Translations under genes and position numbers: made by a program
Part shown: positions 36,676-48,473 of the stretch, piece by piece
Layout of the letters: every line of letters begins with the position of its first letter
How positions within the stretch are numbered: position 1 is the stretch's first letter
Notes under the pieces: generated by a model
Database searches by the model: none
What the model saw: only the letters and a program-made list of their open reading frames with translations
Told to the model about the DNA's origin: nothing
From: Xylaria sp. FL1777
Lineage: Eukaryota; Ascomycota; Sordariomycetes; Xylariales; Xylariaceae
NCBI GenBank assembly: GCA_022578965.1
Contig: MU400525.1
Span: 186,001-250,000, forward strand
Reading direction: 5' to 3'
Length of the DNA: 64,000 nucleotides

Positions 36676-36910
36676 TCAGGAGAGCCTATGATTATGACAT
36701 GTAGTCATTCTAGGCCCCGGATTATTCGGAACGCTACCGCCAGCTCCAGATTATTAGACACTGGGCCGTACTGTGGAATTGTTCATACTCTAGAAGAAAC
36801 GGCCAGGCAAGCCACACGTCACATCCTATAAGTACTTCGTACTAGAGCAAGCTGCTAAGTCAGACGCCGTTTGTGCATACACATAATAGTTCCTTCTCTT
36901 GCATCAACGC

Positions 36911-37660
36911 AGGTGGATATCGAGATAGAGATCAAACACTTGCTTCACGCAGCGTACGCGGTGTTCTATGATGATGGAGAGGTTCAACTATAAATGAGAT
37001 GGTAGGAGGCAAGCCTGTCCACCCCAATCTTTTTTGGGTAGTCACCAGTGCTGTCCTACTTTCGTCGAGGATCAAGAGCTGAGGCTAAATGCAGCTCTAA
37101 TCAACGTGTATACACAAGCGTGCAGATATTCCGGTGGCACCCAATTTCTTCCTCGAAGCAAAAGTTCTAAAGGGAAGCTCAGGCATGGCAAAACGGCGCT
37201 TATGACGCTCGTAACATACATAGCCTCCAGGACTACGGCAAGGAGGAGCTAATCTATCACGACAAAGCCTACACGTTCAGCTCTACCTACCAGGCTAGGA
37301 CGGGTGCGTTACAGCTGTACGCCCATAATCCCACAGCATCCACTACTCCTAAGGAGCGGCCAGACTACCATATGACTAACCTCAAGAGGTTTTGGTATGA
37401 CTGACATCCATGAGACGTTCATCGAAGGAGTGACTACGTTTAAAAATGCGAAAGACACGGCAGCAGCTCAGTACCGAGATACTTCATTAGTGCCGCAAAC
37501 GCTCAAACTAGACCACCTCATGTACCAAACAACCAAGGTGGCCATGCCAACATCAACAAAACGCATCCAATGCAATGGACCGGCGACGGATTTTCTCAGT
37601 ATCTTTATCATTTCCCCAATGGACCTAAGTTCTGTGTGATGGGTCGGAACTTCAACGCCG
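36911..37660 (+). pseudogene. Relic of an uncharacterised fungal gene
   Basis: Scattered frames read QVDIEIEIKHLL (36911 on), then around 37226-37400 EELIYHDKAYTFSSTYQART followed by LQLYAHNPTASTTP and RPDYHMTNLKRFW, then near 37395-37480 MTDIHETFIEGVTTFKNAKD in another frame. The order TFSSTY - LYAH - RP(D/E)YHMT - ETF..G...F+NA+D recalls a recurrent Sordariomycete protein of unknown function. Several frameshifts and stops; not functional. Confidence 0.55.
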
Positions 37661-39376
37661 TCAGCGATGGTCTGTGCCGTCTTTCCTGTTTAGCCTATCA
37701 ACTCAAAGATCCCATACACTGATATCTAGTCCTAAATATCAGAAGGCGTAACAGCATTGATCCACAACACCCCATGTTTATTATGTTATTCTTCACATTC
37801 ATCAAGTGGGGAGGCGGTTACAATAATCAAGGTTGGCAGTATTGCGCGCGCCATCCTATCAACAGACGAAATTAGGCGGACGATCTGCAGTCTAGATTCC
37901 TAGAGCGGCTTACGCATATAATATCAAATCCAGCTAACTAGCATTTCTTCAGACACCCCTCACTTTCTCGACCTGCCCAAATAACCCCTTGTGTAGGTAT
38001 CAATGCCACTGGGCTTAAATTAAATGAAGCACAGCATGGTCTAATAAATATACCAGTAGGTAAAGGTCTGTGCGCCATTCTAGTAAGAGTTACATTTCCA
38101 ATTGAAGATACGTTAGGTAGGTAATTATTTGCCATTTATACGTCTACAAATTAGTCCCTTCCAAATAAGTAGTAAATATACCACGCAGTTCAATTGCTTC
38201 TTCAACCAACATTTACTCTATGACCAATAATAACCCGTGTATCGAATATTGCATCAAGAGATATATGCTCTACAGCAGCAGCACGTCTCGGTACTACAAC
38301 CACTCGAGACCAACTTTGGAGTCGAACAACCTCGACAGGAAGTCTTAACTCTGCAACAACGCAGCCTAATTACACAATCCGGGTAATCTAGTAGCAGAGC
38401 AGCAACCTTAACAAACCTCGCACAGCACTCTAGAGCATTTCATTATTGAAACATTTGAATCGCACAAAAGAGGCTCGGAAAAAAGGCATCTACCTTCCTT
38501 AAGGAATGGTCAAACTCTGCGCTCGAAGAGTCACTCCATGACAGTCATCCCCGCGTCACATTCCTACCACGGCCTCAGGTTGCGATCGTTGAGAGCTCCT
38601 GGCATCATGAGAAAGGAAGTTTTATAAAATAGGCAAACCAACTATATGAGATGTTTGACCGCGGCAAAGTCACCGATTACATGGTTCCCCACACTGCAGA
38701 ACTCTTCAGCCAGGACTACGGAGTTTGGGGAGAACGGTCATCTCGCCAAGGTATGCAGAGCACCCAACCGGCTCTCCCGTGTTTAACACCTCCTTTTTGT
38801 CCCCGGATCTTCCAGTCTATCGTTCCACTCATCTCAACATTGACGTTAGGTTTTCTGTTTCATCATTTTGCAATGCGGGAAACTTCCGGCTAAAATATAT
38901 TTAGAAAATTTCTGTTGTACAGTTCTAGCTATAATGCTATCTAGGTAGTAAACCAATCCCTTTATGTACGGGATCGCCTAATACATAGTCAGGCCGAACC
39001 CTTGATCCATATTTGTGTGATAGTAAACAAATGAAATTCCTGAAGGGTCCTACTCCTCCACTCACCCCCCCCTTCAAGCAATCCTGTAATAGTGATGGAT
39101 CTGCCGGCTAAGCCGAGGCGTTGGAAGTCATACGGAGAGTCTGCCGTAGGTGAGGAACATGAGCCAAAGCTCGTCTTGAGCAAGGTCGACCTCCCTAAGC
39201 TAAGAGACGGTCAAATATTGCCATGAGAGGCATACCTCGGCAACGATCCCGCCCATCGCTGCTGAATGTTGCGGGTCGCTCAGTGAGAGAGGCTGTACCT
39301 GCTTAAGAGAGCCCATGAGGTTAATTGGCGTTATGAAAGTCGAATTAAAGATCGTCTTGTGACCTAAAATGAGAGA
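37661..39376. other. Intergenic with one coding-like relic
   Basis: Mostly AT-rich and featureless. At 38508-38756 (+) a frame with one stop reads VTFLPRPQVAIVESSWHHEK, then ANQLYEMFDRGKVTDYMVPH and AELFSQDYGVWGERSS, ending at a GTATGC donor. Codon use looks like a true exon. I do not recognise the family. Confidence 0.4.
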
Positions 39377-41163
39377 CTATAGACCCGAATCGTCCTGGAC
39401 AATGTTGTCTTCTGTCTGGTACGTATCCCACGCCGTGCAAGTCGAGTTCAGGGAGTCGCCGTCGAGTAAATCCGCTATCTCTGACTCCCGTTCTAGGACC
39501 TGGACGGCCAGACCCTCTGAAGTATGCCACGCAATATGGCAATGCATAAGCCAGACCTGGATTCCGATGTTAGTGACAAAATTACGACCACGATTTAAAT
39601 TAGGATACTTACACCGGGGTTATCGGTCTTAAATGCGATGACGGCGTAGCCTTGACCAGGAAGCTGGACGACGTCGCGCCTTGGCGGATTCGTGAGGGTA
39701 AGGTCTGCAGTAGACCCGTCGAAAGTGCCGGTTCCCTGGCCCAAGATCGAGAAGTCGTGGCCGTGAAGGTGCATGGGATGGGGTTGTCCATTGTCGGTCT
39801 GGATAATCCAGTAGACCCAGACATCGGCGTCGGGAAAGGCGTAGGATTGCTGCTCGTCACCCCAGGTATCGTTTCCTTCGTAGACTTGCAGCAGCGAAGG
39901 GTAGTTCCACTGGCTAACCATGGACGTGGAACCCATCTCCCATAGAACACCAGTGCCGCTCCTGACAATGGCGACGGCGAAGTCGTCCTCAGTTCCGTCT
40001 GGGGCATCAGTGGCGTCGATAGAGACATACGGCACTAATGTTGATAGATCCTCGTCGTCACAGTCATCGGCAGATGCTGCATCCCAGGCTGACGAAGTAG
40101 GGTCCGCTGTGGAAGTGCTGTCGTATCTTATGATACCCTTAATGTTGTCGGGATTGTCATTGTTACTGCAAGTCGTCTGGGCGATAGCGCGCATCCAATA
40201 GTCATCCGCAGTAGCATTTGCCGTAACGATGACATCGTATCGCTGACCCATTGCGATGGCCAAGACGTCAGTTGTATAAGGAACAATAGGGACAAAGTCC
40301 ATCGCAATGACCTGCATTGTGTGGTTGTCGATGGTAAACTTGAAATGAGTGTCGGCGGCAGCATTGACAACACGAAGAAGATAGCTCGTACCAGAGACCC
40401 AGGTGGTCTCAAAGCGGCTACCGGCATCATCATACACATTTGTACCGTTAATGAGGCCGTTTTCAAGTGTAGGCGGGCCGTTCGCTAGAGCGTAAAGCAT
40501 TTCCACATCAGCAGTCTCATGAGACCAGTCATTGAGGAAAAGACTACCGAGATCTTCGTCGTAATTAGCAGTTGCAGGTCCGTTAATGACTATCCCTCCA
40601 AAGACACCGTCCCAGGCCTGGACGTAGAAATGGGAATGATACCAGGAAGATCCATATTGAGTAGCCTTCCAGGTGTAAGTGTAAGAACTTCCTGGTGCAA
40701 TAGGGCATTGTGTGAGACTGGGGACACCATCATTCTGGTTCGTATAGTTCTGACGGATACCGTGGAAGTGAATCCCAGTGCCGTTATTTTCCATGGAGTT
40801 GGTAACATGGACAACTAAAAAATCAGTATATTGCTAACCAGAAATATCGAGAATTTCCTTACCAACTGTGTCTCCCCAGTCCGCTATGATTGTTGGGCCA
40901 GGAACTGAGCCGTTCACGCTCAATACAACACGCTCCACACCATCAGGGGCAGCCGTGGTATTGACGATGTCAAACCAATATTCTCGCACAACTCCTGTAT
41001 CAGGACCTTCATCGTAGTAGTTTGTGTCGATATCGTAGTCTCCCCAACATGAGCGATCTTCAGCACTATTCGTGCATCGCTTCGACACAGAACCTTCAGC
41101 GTAAGGCTTTGCCTGTACGCTTAAGAACAGTGCAGCCGCGCCTAATAAGCTGAGAAGATGCAT
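39377..41163 (-). CDS. Secreted ascomycete laccase (multicopper oxidase)
   Basis: A 560-residue laccase from exons 41163-40863, 40814-39613 and 39556-39377. Laccases couple four one-electron oxidations of phenols to reduction of oxygen to water. Signal peptide MHLLSLLGAAALFLSVQA, then an SKR maturation-type site and CTNSAEDRSCW, as in ascomycete laccases. All copper ligands are present: HFHGIRQ, WYHSHF, HPMHLHGHDF and HCHIAWH. The protein ends in DSGL, the C-terminal plug sequence of ascomycete laccases. The ATG at 41163 is preferred over a TTG nine bases upstream. Likely extracellular; pigment or lignin-phenol substrates possible. Confidence 0.95.
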
Positions 41164-42801
41164 AGTGATCAAACAGTAAATCGATAAGTTTTGAAATTCA
41201 GGAAATCGGATAAGATGTAATCAAGTTGAACTGCTATTCCTATAGACATTTCCTACCAGAACTCCGGCGGATCTACTACTTTATATCACAACATCACGAC
41301 TTCTACCTACGCTGCTACGCAGTCAAACTTCGGCTACAACGCGCAGCCTCCTGAGGAAATTGAAGCCCCTCGTTTAGGCAAAGGTTCACAGTCCATCGTA
41401 GAGCCGCAACTGATCCTATGACACAATCATCCCAACAATAATAGCATGATTCGTAAGAACGATTCGTACGCAGGCTGTACACGAGGTCCGTTTATTGCAT
41501 CGTGATATCCACCCAGGCCAAGCGCTGAAACGGGAACCCCATATAACGACTTAAGTAAGCATCGTGGAGCTTGCCGCTGCATTGCAACAAGGGCATACGT
41601 TGTTGCTGGGGCTTGGAAGATAAGATACCGGTAGGGCCCGGTAGTTGAATGACGAATAATCTACCGGGGTGCCACAAGGCTAGGTGGGAATAACGCGGCA
41701 ATGCTTGGATTAACGTGCGCGACTATACGATAGGGGTTGCTCTGCAATGGAGGGTATGTAATAGAGAACAAACTAAAACCTGAAACCTCGTACGAAGATC
41801 CTTCAGAACAACCCCTTTCGGGCTTCGTTTGGCGCTATTGTTACCCAGTACCCCGGCCGAGCTATTGAAAGTCAACTCCTTTTGACTTATCCTTTTGACG
41901 GCTGTATGTCTCGATTCGAAGCAAGGACCGCAAGAGCTGAATGCGCCTCACTCCTTACATTACGTATGTACGGCACGCATGGGCTATGGTAACATCATAA
42001 TGCGTGTTTCACAGGATCGATTCTCAGGGCGGGCAGGATACCTGGATGGGCGATTTGAATCGATAAACGGCCGAGGACTTCGAGATTGGATGTCTAGACA
42101 AGCTTCGTGGGAGAGACGCACAAGCGCGAATATACTCCGGCCACCCACTTAATTCCTGGATTGGGCCGAATCGCTTCTTTCAGCGGTATAGCGATCTCGC
42201 ATTGGCCTGTTTCACTTGGCACTCAATCTCCATTCAATTAGCCTTGCCCTAATGATTGATCTACTGCTAAACCGTGAAAGTGAGCCTCTGGCCATTCGCC
42301 CGATGTCATATTCTCGTGCCATACGCAAGCTTCAGGGGGAGAGGAGAGTGGAGAAGGGCCGCAGCCGATATATCCGTTATCCATCGATAAGTTGTATCTA
42401 TAATGTCGTATTGCATTGCACGCTATTGAGCTGAACTTCTCTTTAACATGACGACTGCTGTGGATGAGGTTGGCTTCCCCGCGTCACTGGAGTACTATAG
42501 CCTCGCCTATCGGGTCTAAGCCGCCAAGCACTTACGTAACTAGACCCTGGACATAATCCTTCTCCTCTATATTGAGTGCGCGTCTTCTAGCTAAAGCATA
42601 ACGACATTGAATAGTTGTTGAGGGATGATGGGTGAAGTTAGGCAATCTGGACCTATTCCGAGAATGCGAAGTGGCCTATAGAATGGAGACAGCTTTTGTG
42701 TTTCCCGATGGTTATATATAACATCAATTCACCTAGCTTTTGATTATACTCAAGTTAACTCAACCATCTAGAGCATAACATACCCAATCCATCGAATCAT
42801 C
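41164..42801. other. Divergent intergenic region
   Basis: About 1.6 kb between the laccase and the small secreted protein gene. Short open frames (for example 41895-42152 +) show no domain. No repeat or RNA gene recognised. Confidence 0.5.
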
Positions 42802-43482
42802 ATGCATGCGAAGAACTTCTTCCCTTTTCTCGTTTCACTTGCTTCTGCTCGTATCGGAGAGCGGGCGATCCAGAAGGACATCAGCATATATGCCTACGGT
42901 GTTGGTATCAACGGCTTCTCGCTATATGCCGATTCAACCTGTACGTGAACTCGTTCTTGGTGTCCGCTTGGCGAATCATAAATTCGTGCCCTCTGTTGAC
43001 TCGCACCCTTTAGCATTGGCAGTCATTGCAGATAATGATACAGCGGTAGCTAACGACTTGAAAAACATCACTTGTAAGTAACTACTTAATCAGACAAACG
43101 CTCCTAAACGACTATCATACTCGATTAGGACTAACGACAGCATATAGGGACTATCGATACCACGGGTGCCGCGCCATGGAACGTGACAATCGCCAATTCA
43201 TCGACTGTAGGACAGTTCTACATCGTGCCCTCCGCAGATGAGAACCAGGGAGTGGGTTTCAACACGACCACGCCTACGGGCGCCGCGACTACCGGGTTCA
43301 CCATCTATGGCAGCACCGTCGAGTACGCGACGGAGACGACCTACGAATCCCAGTTCTACGCGCAGAACTCCTCCACCGGCATCTGGAGTCTGATGTGGAA
43401 CTCGGCTTCCGAGACCCCTGATGACGGCGTCCCCGTTGTTCTGAAGACTGTCGCACCAATCCTCTCACTAAGTGATATTTGA
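42802..43482 (+). CDS. Small secreted hypothetical protein
   Basis: A 177-residue protein from exons 42802-42940, 43014-43073 and 43148-43482 (donors GTACGT and GTAAGT). It starts with a short hydrophobic signal (MHAKNFFPFLVSLASA), followed by IYAYGVGINGFSLYADST. The mature part is Thr/Ser/Asn-rich with several N-glycosylation sites (NVT, NSS, NTT) and only no or one cysteine. It fits a recurrent fungal small-secreted-protein type (YGxxIxGFxLFYAD) of unknown role. The short length and secretion make it an effector-like candidate, but nothing shows activity. Confidence 0.75.
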
Positions 43483-44046
43483 GGCCAGGGTGTAGGTGGC
43501 TGAAATCGAGCTAGTGGTCAAGTATCCCTGTAGGGGCGGACACGGCTAGGTCAAATATATGGAGTGTTCGGCCCTGTATTGCACCAAATATAGCACACAG
43601 TCTGCCCCCAGTGTCATTATGAACGACGTATTGGCATTGAGTGGAGAAGCTCGTTAGATAACATCATCTATTGTTTCGGTCTCGGATAAGCAACTGTTTG
43701 CTGCGTTTGTAAGATCATCTTGAGATGGCCATGGTGGTTGTGCAGTGCACTGGTTGTTGTTGATCATGAAGCTTGGGATAGATTACTCACATGACTGAAT
43801 TCATTGTGTGGAAATAGCAGTATATGTGACGATAGCGTACATACACTATTCAATCAAATGAAGCAAAATTATTGCCTTCGGTTTTGAAGTGAACTACATG
43901 AGGAGGACACAATTAGGAGTACACACCTAGTCTGCATACCGGCGGATGAATAGTCGATTCACAGCTTAACCTTAGGTCACTGGGGCTAGGAAGATGCCCG
44001 CCAAGTTAAATATGGCACGGACTCAGTCTGCCTTGTAATCCCGTAT

Positions 44047-44475
44047 TGTCAGGGGATGTAGTCACAAAGCCCCCTAGGGGTCAATATAGTGGACTTAGTG
44101 TATATTGTCAGAAATTTTTGTCTCTAGAGTGAAGCTGGGCCGCTAGAGGGTAGCTGGTAGGTCGTAGTTACGTGTTAAAGGCTCAACATCACTGATTCCT
44201 AAGCGTCCCATAAGAGATACTGGAGGAAATCCGGCCATTATATAGAAAATATTAGACTATCTCCACACTAAGGGCTCCTTCTAACCCCCTGTGACCCTAG
44301 CCCCTGACATAGATATATATATATATACTGGGTTGTTTCCCTAGCTAGATCGGGAGGCCGTAGGGGCTAATTGGCTATTGACCCCTTTTTTATCTGCTCC
44401 GTGACTAAATATGAGCTATCTATTCACTCTGGGACATAAATGTCTGACACGTATATGATACTAAAAAAAAAAGAC
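44047..44475 (+). repeat. Dispersed repeat, copy B, with nested insert
   Basis: Begins TGTCAGGGGATGTAGTCACA, then CCCCCTAGGGGTC and ATAGTGGACTTAGTGTATAT, matching copy A (12.66-12.90 kb). After an extra segment (44106-44309) the match resumes with a TA-rich run and ATCTATTCACTCTGGGA, ending near an A10 run. Confidence 0.72.
44106..44309. mobile_element. 204 bp insert with TGTCAG/CTGACA ends
   Basis: Present in repeat copy B but absent from copy A at the matching point. Ends are inverted (TGTCAG at 44106-44111, CTGACA at 44304-44309), as in a solo LTR. A clear target duplication is not visible because the flank is TA-rich. The alternative is a deletion in copy A. Confidence 0.5.
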
Positions 44476-44810
44476 TCAGTTTACGCTATTACAGGGTGCA
44501 CCCAGTTCCTAAGAGTAGATGACACCTTCGACAAAGACAGTATTTCGTTGTTTAATTCTTAAAAATAAATTGCGCACGACACAAATATTACGATACTTTC
44601 CTCGTATATTACCAAATTTATGTTTAGAACTAAGTTGATTTCGTCTTTTAATACTAATTGCGAACAACACGAATGGTTTCTTTAAGAGGGACTATGAATT
44701 CAAAATCCCTCGCGCTACACACAAGATAGGTATACATTCAAGCACAGCCCTTCTCAGAATGCCCCCTTGATGTCAGGTACACGTTACAGATCCAATAAAG
44801 TCACCAGAAT

Positions 44811-46529
44811 CTAGAACTGTTCGTCTTGAGTGCCATCATCTGACGGGCTCGGCATATCTACACCATCCATCTCCCAAGCTGTCACTGGATTACTTGGTAT
44901 CCTTCCTTGAATATACAGAATTGCTTTACTATCCCTCCAACTCCCTGCCTTACCGAAGATAGCATCCATGTCCTCCACGTCCATCAAGTCACATTCCTGC
45001 CCATACACCGACCCATACACATCGCCAATTAGTTGCCTCGGCGTATTACGTCCTCGTAAAAGATCAAGGACATCGGCCCACGAACCACTCATCAAATATC
45101 CGCTCCAGTGAAGTTCGACATTTTGCCCGAGATGCTGCACTACAAGCCTAAGCTCTTCAAAATGGAACGGCCCGTTGAAATACAGTCGCTGCAAGTTGGG
45201 CCACTTGTACGATAAGAGGAGAAAGGCCATGCTGAACTGTGGTGGACGATCATGAGTGACCATCAAGGAGAGATTTATGTAAATCGTTTGGAGAGACTTT
45301 GTATGCAGGAGACTAAGTAGGAGACTGGGAAAATATGCCCACTTGTCTAATGTTGTTTCAGTCCAGTAGTCATCGCTTATATCACTCGGCGGCTGGAATC
45401 GGAGGGTTTTGAGCCCCTTGAGAGCTCTATGAAGCACAATTTGCTCATGCGTTGTCACCGTATTTGAGGTCGAAGGCGAGGACAGCGGTAGTGGAGTCCC
45501 AATATGAAGTTTCTCTAAGGGGAGCTCAAGCTGCTGGATTGAACATAGCAGCTCGCCGATGAGATGAAATGGTGGCTGCCCTAGCCCGTGCTTTCTGGCT
45601 TGAGACCACTTTGTTCGCGAGAGTAGATGCTTTAACAGAGAATCGTGCTGGTCAAAGGTTCCAAGGCTAGGGTATCCTGCGGTCAAGTCAGAGGGGCCGT
45701 GCATGGTTGTATCACTTATCTTGATCCTTGTCGCAGTGGGCATTCTCATCATCGCAGACGTGATGGCTTGGGTGAAGGAGCAGGAAAAGTCTACGTAATC
45801 TTCGTAGAGCTGTAGATATTGCTCATAAGCGTTCAATATCATAAGATGATCCGCATGAATTGTACTAATACCCCAAGCAGCTAATTCCTCCCACGATTCG
45901 GCAAGAGGAACGGCCTTTGAGATAGCCCTTCGGTACACCTCGGGAGGGGTTTCTCCAGCCAACTCCCCGTTAGCTTTTGTACGCCAATATCCCACAATTT
46001 CGCGTAGAAGGGTTGCGTGATACGCCACAAACACCCGGATATCATGAGCGAGAACCGAGTCATAAAAGAGACCTAGGGACAAATGGATGATCCGGACGCC
46101 CTTGGATACGGAAGGGTGACGTGAGACCTCATCGAAATGGGCAAGAGATGAACGTGTCATGTCAACATCGATACAGGGAAGGAGGAGGTGCGAACTCGTC
46201 TCGCAGAAACGGCGGCAAGTTAACCGGATTGACTGGATGCCTTGAATCGAGTCGCTCTTACGATAGTAGAAAATGAATTGTTCGTCTATGCTTCTATCCT
46301 CAATGACGAACTCGAAAATGTGGATTAGCAGTTCGTTGGGCAAGTCCAAGATCTGTAGAGGCCGCAGTTTTGGCCGCCCGCGATTGTTAAGAAGGGTCCG
46401 GGTTGAATCCCTCAACTGCTCCAATACTTTAACGGGGGATCGTCTGCGATGGGAGGGCTCAAGGGCAGAGTTCATCACTCCGAGTTGGTGCCAGAGAACC
46501 TGGTCGGTCTCAGCATCCATATCCGTCAT
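44811..46529 (-). CDS. F-box-like protein
   Basis: Single exon, 572 residues. Residues ~57-105 form an F-box-like motif: LQILDLPNELLIHIFEFVIE, then SIRLTCRRFCETSSHLLL. The rest resembles fungal F-box proteins with leucine-rich, irregular repeats (for example LKTLRFQPP, LQTIYINLSL, LQRLYFNGP). F-box proteins recruit targets to SCF ubiquitin ligases; the target is unknown. Start: ATG at 46529 (or 46520); the frame extends three codons upstream only with TTG. Confidence 0.78.
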   Translation of the reverse strand: MTDMDAETDQVLWHQLGVMNSALEPSHRRRSPVKVLEQLRDSTRTLLNNRGRPKLRPLQILDLPNELLIHIFEFVIEDRSIDEQFIFYYRKSDSIQGIQSIRLTCRRFCETSSHLLLPCIDVDMTRSSLAHFDEVSRHPSVSKGVRIIHLSLGLFYDSVLAHDIRVFVAYHATLLREIVGYWRTKANGELAGETPPEVYRRAISKAVPLAESWEELAAWGISTIHADHLMILNAYEQYLQLYEDYVDFSCSFTQAITSAMMRMPTATRIKISDTTMHGPSDLTAGYPSLGTFDQHDSLLKHLLSRTKWSQARKHGLGQPPFHLIGELLCSIQQLELPLEKLHIGTPLPLSSPSTSNTVTTHEQIVLHRALKGLKTLRFQPPSDISDDYWTETTLDKWAYFPSLLLSLLHTKSLQTIYINLSLMVTHDRPPQFSMAFLLLSYKWPNLQRLYFNGPFHFEELRLVVQHLGQNVELHWSGYLMSGSWADVLDLLRGRNTPRQLIGDVYGSVYGQECDLMDVEDMDAIFGKAGSWRDSKAILYIQGRIPSNPVTAWEMDGVDMPSPSDDGTQDEQF

Positions 46530-47367
46530 TTTTGACAAGACTACCTATTCAATAGTATTCATCACTTTGACAAATGAGCGTGTTTGCGATTGTGGGCAGA
46601 GGGCAGAGGGCCGGGGAGATAGGCGGCCAAATGTCAAGCAGTTCCGTGGATGTTGGACGTTATGGACTGAGAAGGATTATATAGTACCCTGTGGCCAGTA
46701 GCTAGTACTACCGTAGCGCGCCAGGCCGGCTGTGGACTAGCCAGACTATCCGATCCGTCGTGGCCTGTGCGCATTGCCCTGCCATCATGATGTTGCAATG
46801 ACAGAGTTGCTTCACCCGTCGCCTAGGGAATTTTCAACCGAGAGAAGAATATTTTTAATAGATAATCGAGTAAACTCGAGGACTCATGTTCCCTCTATTA
46901 AGTATCGTCGTAGTTTGGCGAGATTTAAATTTAATCCAGCTGTGCAAAGGAGAAGAGAACAGTGAATTGCCGGTATACTAAATATCTACATGTTTCCACT
47001 TTCGGCCACCCGTCAACGCCGAAACTACGGTCCCGGGTCCCCGGATAGCCTATTCGCAGAGACTCGGGCACTTCTAGATTTCGATACTCTGTTCCGCGTT
47101 AGTATGTTCATCCCCGGAGCCAAAATACACTATTGCGTAGTTACGCAACTTGGGTTGCCAGCTCCCCGTCATAGTGACATAGCCAGCACGGTGCTACTAG
47201 TAGTGGTGTAAAATAATAGCGTGTAATAGATACGTATTATATAACCCCGATGCATGGCAGATATAAAGTAGTGTGTTCAAGAAATTTCTCGACATCTCAA
47301 TTTTCACTTCTCGCTCATATATCAGTATATTCATTAACAGAGCTTTTCCGTGATAATCGAATTCAAG
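46530..47367. other. Divergent intergenic region
   Basis: Between the F-box and cupin genes. No gene, repeat or RNA seen; moderately AT-rich near the cupin start. Confidence 0.5.
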
Positions 47368-47909
47368 ATGGCAGCCGAGGATCCTAAGTATGATCGAAGG
47401 TGCGTTAAACAACCTCCTCTGGAAATTTGACAATATATCAATTAGGCCAGTTCCATAAGATATTCTCAGATGTTCCAGGGATATTCTCCAATCGTAGACA
47501 TGATGAATTGACCCAAAATTTCAGTCGTCCCTTCCCATCTCGCGAGATCGTCTTCCAGAACAAGCCAGGCAATGCCCCCGGAAAGACTATCGTCGGCATG
47601 TTGGTGACATTCCCACCAAACGCCTCGACACCCCCGCATCGCCACGGCGGTGCATCTGTGACGGCGTATGTTCTCGAGGGCACGCTCCTGAACAAGATGA
47701 ATAACGAGCCAACGGAGGTGATCCCAGCAGGGGGGACGTGGTATGAGGCACCCGGGTGCCACCACAAGATCAGCGACAATTACAGCAAGACGGAGCAAGC
47801 GAAACTATTGGCCACTTTCATCATCGATACGCAGGTGCTCGAGGAGCAGGGGATGGGCGCGTTGTTACAGGTCGATGAGGAGTACAAAGATGTCAAATTT
47901 GGCGGGTGA
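47368..47909 (+). CDS. Small cytosolic cupin, frame broken near 5' end
   Basis: A cupin-2 barrel protein of ~165 residues. Exon 1 reads MAAEDPKYDR; a GTGCGT...CAATTAG intron (47400-47446) leads to RPVP and then TAA, whereas the remaining frame (47448-47909) reads KIFSDVPGIFSNRRHDELTQ. Family members have a P-V-P-Y-x-K-I-F type junction, so one base seems lost near 47455-47461. The cupin core is otherwise perfect: PPHRHGGASVTAYVLEG and GGTWYEAPGCHHKISDN supply the metal-binding His/Glu set. It has no signal peptide. Function unknown (dioxygenase or isomerase type). Either a very recent pseudogene, a sequencing error, or alternative 5' exon use. Confidence 0.75.
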
Positions 47910-48473
47910 TGGCATACTTCGATATTGGACATTGAGAAACAATGGAAAAAATATTTATTTCTGGTACAACATAAGGAGTTCAATAATAGATGCAGGGATT
48001 TACTAGCCGATGAACAGTAGCGTCACACCTCGATCTATCCTTGACCTTTTGTATTGATAGTGTGAGGTGAGTAAGGTGCGCTAAATCGGTTCTATGCATA
48101 ATTACAGCATTACAACCTAAGTATTCCCCTTATTACTAGTTGAGATGGAATCAGCACATCCTAGGATGTATGCGGATACATTTCTAAACTGATTGCAGGG
48201 GTCAGAATCTCTTTCATAAACAAAGCACGGATGGCGCAACTCACACTTCTTTTTCAAGAAGTCTAAATACAACCCTTGCGTCCATATTCATGACAACGCA
48301 GATAGGACGTGTGGGCAAGGAATAGAGATGAACCATACTCTTGTGACGTAATTGCACCTGAAGATAGAACCAACCAACTTGTATGCTACTGAAACGCAGA
48401 CAGTATCCATAAGAAACTAACTCTACCTACACATTCTGTTAGTGGAGTGGACAGCTGACCTGTGCACTGCAGC

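Noticed and set aside
44308..44330. (TA)n run as a telomere- or origin-like element
   Set aside because: Only about ten dinucleotides inside a repeat copy; a shorter version is at the same place in the other copy.
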